Origin: Phoronis ovalis
Lineage: Eukaryota > Phoronida > Phoronidae
Direction: 5' to 3'
Assembly: GCA_028565635.1 (NCBI GenBank)
Contig: JAOXYB010055512.1
Coordinates: 1-11,194, forward strand
DNA: 11,194 nt
A model generated the notes under the pieces. The model had not been told where the DNA came from, did not search any database, and saw nothing but the letters and a program-made list of their open reading frames with translations. Each line of letters begins with the position of its first letter. Position 1 is the stretch's first letter. Shown in pieces: positions 8,771 through 11,194 of the stretch. Made by a program: the position numbers and the translations under genes.

Positions 8771-9277
8771 TTAGTTTTTCTTGTTATGGACTGAAAAATT
8801 ATACACAGTCATCAAGGCAATTCCTGCAAGCCCACCAGCGACAAATCCTGCTTCAATTGGAGCAGCTAAATACATGGCTACACATGGGCCTATCACCGAT
8901 CCTACAATCCATCCCCTATCAATACGCACTTGATCACGGTTATATCGCAATCTGTAAGCTCTATCATATTTTCCATCATCATCAACCTTAGCTGCTTTAA
9001 AACGTTGGTACACCATTATTGGAGCAAGAACAGCACCAATTCCAGCACCATAAATACCACCACGAATAGCAGATGCGGTTACAGCTCTATAGGTTGTCGG
9101 CCCTTTGATAATACGATAAGCTGGACCAATGATGACCGCTCCCAGAAATGTACCTGATTGGATACCTTTCATTAAAACGTGTGTATACACCTCCGTGCCA
9201 GACAAGGTGATGTTTTTCATTTGCTCGTCAGTGAGTTTGACACCTAGCATGTTTTTAATCCAGCTGCTAACTGACAT
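8771..9277 (-). CDS. Unrecognised glycine-rich, membrane-like protein (168 aa), paralogue 1
   Basis: I do not recognise this family with certainty. The 168-residue protein begins MSVSSWIKNMLGVKL. I chose this Met, not the one 21 codons upstream, because its neighbour copy aligns from this residue and the upstream codons fall across a splice acceptor. Visible features: an amphipathic N-terminus, hydrophobic Gly/Ala/Ile segments around residues 38-53, 69-90, 122-138 and 141-160 with small-residue repeats (GIYGAGIGAVLAP, GFVAGGLAGIAL), and a polar centre with YDRAYRLRYNRDQVRIDRGW. There is no signal peptide. The pattern suggests a small multi-pass membrane protein and superficially recalls Tim17-type proteins, but the PRAT motif does not fit. 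A DUF1757-type family is a guess from memory. About half its residues match the second copy. Confidence 0.85.
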   Translation of the reverse strand: MSVSSWIKNMLGVKLTDEQMKNITLSGTEVYTHVLMKGIQSGTFLGAVIIGPAYRIIKGPTTYRAVTASAIRGGIYGAGIGAVLAPIMVYQRFKAAKVDDDGKYDRAYRLRYNRDQVRIDRGWIVGSVIGPCVAMYLAAPIEAGFVAGGLAGIALMTVYNFSVHNKKN

Positions 9278-9312
9278 TGTTGCTGTTATTCTGTTTGAAA
9301 TCAGTATATACT
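9275..9312 (-). promoter_or_regulatory. Splice acceptor and 5' leader end of paralogue 1
   Basis: On the minus strand a T-rich tract ends in ACTAG|AG, so the exon starts at about 9312 or 9310, 33-35 bases before the ATG (9277-9275). The leader between is free of ATG. The start codon has A at -3. Confidence 0.6.
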
Positions 9313-9588
9313 CTAGTAAAAAAAATAAAACACTACACAATCATATATTCATGATTCATATGTCTGACATGCTAGTGTAGCCTATGATACAATAAGTCCC
9401 ATTTGTAGCTTATCGCCTATCAGTAGTGTACACATTTTATCAGTTCTCAAAGCGTATCGAGAATTCGAATGTTTTTTAAGAAAAATTGTTTTTTTTAAAG
9501 AATGCATTTTATTTATGTGGTTTAATTATCACTCTGTAGTATTAATTTATATAATAAATACAGAAGCTGTATAATTACTTATACTTAC
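9313..9588 (-). other. Probable 5' UTR intron of paralogue 1
   Basis: A consensus donor GTAAGT (minus strand; plus-strand acttac at 9583-9588) lies 276 bases upstream of the acceptor at 9313. This predicts a non-coding first exon ending at 9589. The sequence between is AT-rich and has no other feature I recognise. Confidence 0.6.
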
Positions 9589-9725
9589 GAAAAATTCGAC
9601 TGGCTCACGCACAAAACACGATTATTCTCCACTCTTTACAAATTATAATACGCAAAAAAATACGTCAGAAACTGCATGTTTACAAACCAATGACCTTGAC
9701 CTGATTTCGTCCCGGGGATTTCGTC
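9589..9725 (-). promoter_or_regulatory. Promoter-like region of paralogue 1
   Basis: Read for the minus strand. A TATA-like stretch lies at 9641-9649, a CRE-like TGACGTA at 9661-9667, and an inverted CCAAT box at 9687-9691. AGGTCA AGGTCA, a direct repeat without spacer that includes the extended half-site TCAAGGTCA, spans 9691-9702. The octamer atttcgtc appears twice (9704-9711, 9718-9725) in the plus strand. The motifs are visible; their function is inferred from position. Confidence 0.45.
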
Positions 9726-10140
9726 AGCCAAGATCTATGATATTAAAGGCCGCTTGTGAACTGGGGGTACTAAACAGGGATGGTCCTTGTTTAATAATCA
9801 TACTGTTTACGAAAAAGATATCACAAAACATGAAATATAATAAAAATTAATAGTAAGATACCTGTATGATTCTTTATTTTGCATAAAATTGAAGAATGCA
9901 TCTTTAGTTTATAAAATTATTGTAATATGATATTTAATAATTAAAGTATAATTACTGGTTTTAATCTAAAATCATTACCAAAATTTGAAACAAATTAAAA
10001 TACCAATATCTAATAAATGAGAAAGTTGAGTCTTTTTGTCACTACTCTGACACCAGACGTATGTATATATAGGCCTTCGTTTTTTAAAGTTCACACGGTT
10101 AGATTGTACATAATTTGTCTGGTATCCATCAGTTAGTTAT
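9726..10140. other. Spacer between the two paralogues, with a candidate poly(A) signal
   Basis: AT-rich spacer. TTTATT at 9873-9878 (AATAAA on the minus strand) lies about 265 bases past the stop of the upstream copy and is a reasonable poly(A) signal for it. I find no open frame or repeat here. Confidence 0.5.
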
Positions 10141-10638
10141 TCATTTTTTCTCACTTATAATCATATTATATGCAGTCATCATAAGCAAACCGCTAAGTCC
10201 ACCGACAATAAAGCCTGTTTGGAGAGGTCCACCCAATGCTCCTGAAACACATGGTCCGATAATGGACCCTGCGATCCATCCTTGATCTACTCTTACTTGA
10301 GTGCGATTATATCTGATCCGATAAGATCGGTCATAAATCCCATCCTCGGTTTTGTTACCCATCTGTTGCCATGCCAGCAGTGGACCGATCACAAGGCCTA
10401 CACCAGCTCCTATAACCCCTCCTCTTAAAGCAGACGCACCAATGGCGTTTAACGTACGAGGACCTTTTATAGTACGAAATATAGGTGCAATCATCATTGC
10501 GCCCAGAATAGTGCCGGACTGAATGGATTTTATGGTAATATGTGTCATCAGCTCAAATCTGGGTGAAGATATGTTTTTCATGGCATCATCATCCAATTTT
10601 GCTCCAGCCACATTTTTCACATAGTTTGTAATCGTCAT
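10141..10638 (-). CDS. Unrecognised glycine-rich, membrane-like protein (165 aa), paralogue 2
   Basis: This is the second member of the tandem pair, transcribed in the same direction and upstream of paralogue 1. It begins MTITNYVKNVAGAKL and ends EKK before TGA. The start aligns with that of paralogue 1. The extra in-frame Met 20 codons upstream lies beyond a strong acceptor and is rejected. Hand alignment gives about half identical residues, with two residues fewer in the polar stretch after the second hydrophobic segment. The strictest blocks are SIQSGTILGA, the IKGP turn, RGG, YDRSYRIRYNRTQVRVDQGW and GSIIGPCV. Hydrophobic Gly-rich segments match those of the other copy. Function is unknown to me. 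Conservation of both frames suggests that both are functional, not one a relic. Confidence 0.85.
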   Translation of the reverse strand: MTITNYVKNVAGAKLDDDAMKNISSPRFELMTHITIKSIQSGTILGAMMIAPIFRTIKGPRTLNAIGASALRGGVIGAGVGLVIGPLLAWQQMGNKTEDGIYDRSYRIRYNRTQVRVDQGWIAGSIIGPCVSGALGGPLQTGFIVGGLSGLLMMTAYNMIISEKK

Positions 10639-10643
10639 GGTTA

Positions 10644-10957
10644 CTAAAACAAATACATAATATTCAGGTTCATGCAATAAAACTAAAACATAAAACATGC
10701 GCCTGCATGTGCACCCCCGGCGGATCGATGTGCACTAGCCACAAGTTTGAGCTAGGCACCCGGGGCTAGGCATAACCGCACCTCAAACGGGTTCGTCTCG
10801 TTGCAATGCTTACTTTTTAAAATTTGATTTTCCCTGTTTTCCTAATTTTATTTAATATAATATAATATTTTATAAAAAAATCTTATATACGGCGATGAAA
10901 TCTGAAAACCGTCCGCGCCGAGGTCTTATATTTTAAAAATATTCACGAACATCTTAC
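10644..10957 (-). other. Probable 5' UTR intron of paralogue 2
   Basis: On the minus strand, TATTTGTTTTAG ends at 10644, only five bases before the ATG (10638-10636). A good donor (GGAG|GTAAGAT, plus atcttac at 10951-10957) lies upstream, predicting a 314-base intron and a non-coding exon ending at 10958. The same arrangement in both paralogues supports it. The first exon's start is not visible. Confidence 0.5.
10688..10802. repeat. GC-rich patch with internal repeats
   Basis: A GC-rich island in otherwise AT-rich DNA. It has gctaggc at 10751-10757 and 10765-10771 and the inverted pair gtttgag (10745-10751) with ctcaaac (10782-10788). It also has gggttcgtctcg (10789-10800), which is partly like a Pol III B box (GGTTCGANTCC). 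It could be a fragment of a tRNA-derived SINE, but no full cloverleaf forms. Confidence 0.35.
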
Positions 10958-11072
10958 CTCCCTGTTTTTCCAGTTCCGGATTTTATGTCAGTATTAAAAA
11001 ATAAGTACAACTGCAAATAGACCCGGGGGGCCGGGGTACTCAAGATTTTTTGACTACGGGGATGTGCCGCGG

Positions 11073-11194
11073 AACCCAATCCAAAATTTTAGCTTGTGGT
11101 AGTAAACCCAATCCAATTTTTTGGAAATGTTAGGGTAGCAATCCAAATTTTGTGAAATATTAGGGTAGCAATCCAAAATTTTAAAATATTTGAG
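11073..11194. repeat. Degenerate tandem repeat, period 30-32 bases
   Basis: The core caatccaa recurs at 11077, 11109, 11139 and 11169, giving spacings of 32, 30 and 30. The units share an A/T tract and, in the last ones, gttagggtag or attagggtag. The array runs off the right edge, so its length is unknown. A GC-rich stretch (11022-11038) lies just before it. Confidence 0.8.

Noticed and set aside
9278-9340. N-terminal extension of paralogue 1 (21 extra residues) from an upstream Met
   Set aside because: The extension crosses a splice acceptor at about 9313 and has no similarity to the other copy. Homology begins at the Met at 9277.
8930-9380. Plus-strand open frames opposite paralogue 1
   Set aside because: They are antisense shadows of a well-conserved minus-strand gene whose paralogue confirms the minus frame.
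8771-10638. Assignment of the paralogue pair to Tim17/Tim22/Tim23 translocases
   Set aside because: The glycine-rich segments are suggestive, but the PRAT signature does not fit: an R-x3-D can be found in one copy only, and the following small-residue pair is missing.
10639-10698. N-terminal hydrophobic extension of paralogue 2 as a signal peptide
   Set aside because: It lies upstream of a strong acceptor (10644) and is not shared with the paralogue.
10688-10802. A tRNA gene in the GC-rich patch
   Set aside because: Only a weak B-box-like sequence is present. I could not form an acceptor stem or anticodon arm.
1-11194. CRISPR arrays, bacterial operons or phage genes
   Set aside because: The spliced animal gene and intron structure exclude a prokaryotic origin, and no regular spacer-repeat array is present.

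Overview
The window is AT-rich nuclear DNA from an animal. It has spliced genes with GT-AG introns, AT-rich introns of roughly 170-900 bases, and Kozak-like start sites. The main gene is a clear orthologue of ANKS3, a metazoan ankyrin-repeat and SAM-domain protein, so the source is an animal. Compact introns, foldback repeats and a gene pair I cannot match to a vertebrate gene suggest a marine invertebrate. A cnidarian is my best guess, but the sequence does not prove it.

Positions 1-7000 (+ strand) hold what appears to be a complete ANKS3 coding region in 11 coding exons. The spliced lengths sum to 2151 nt, or 716 residues plus a stop, and every junction keeps frame. The exons encode an acidic N-terminus, about six ankyrin repeats, a serine-rich linker with short conserved motifs, a SAM domain split by an intron, and a C-terminal coiled coil. 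The introns carry a large foldback element (intron 6) and a small pentanucleotide repeat (intron 5).

Positions 7001-8770 are the convergent intergenic region. It includes the 3' flank of ANKS3, a hairpin-capable inverted repeat, a MITE-like imperfect palindrome near 8508-8632, and candidate poly(A) signals for the minus-strand gene.

Positions 8771-11194 hold two minus-strand genes arranged head to tail. Each has a single coding exon, encoding 168 and 165 residues. They are paralogues with about half of their residues identical by my hand alignment. Both are glycine-rich with several hydrophobic segments and a highly conserved central Arg/Tyr/Asp motif. I do not recognise the family with certainty. 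Each start codon lies just downstream of a strong splice acceptor, so both probably have an intron in the 5' leader. The space between them carries a promoter-like cluster (CCAAT, AGGTCA direct repeat, CRE-like) for the downstream copy. The window ends in a degenerate tandem repeat of about 30 bases.

The most interesting items are the tandem pair of unrecognised membrane-like proteins, the intronic foldback inside ANKS3, and the splice acceptors immediately upstream of all three start codons.
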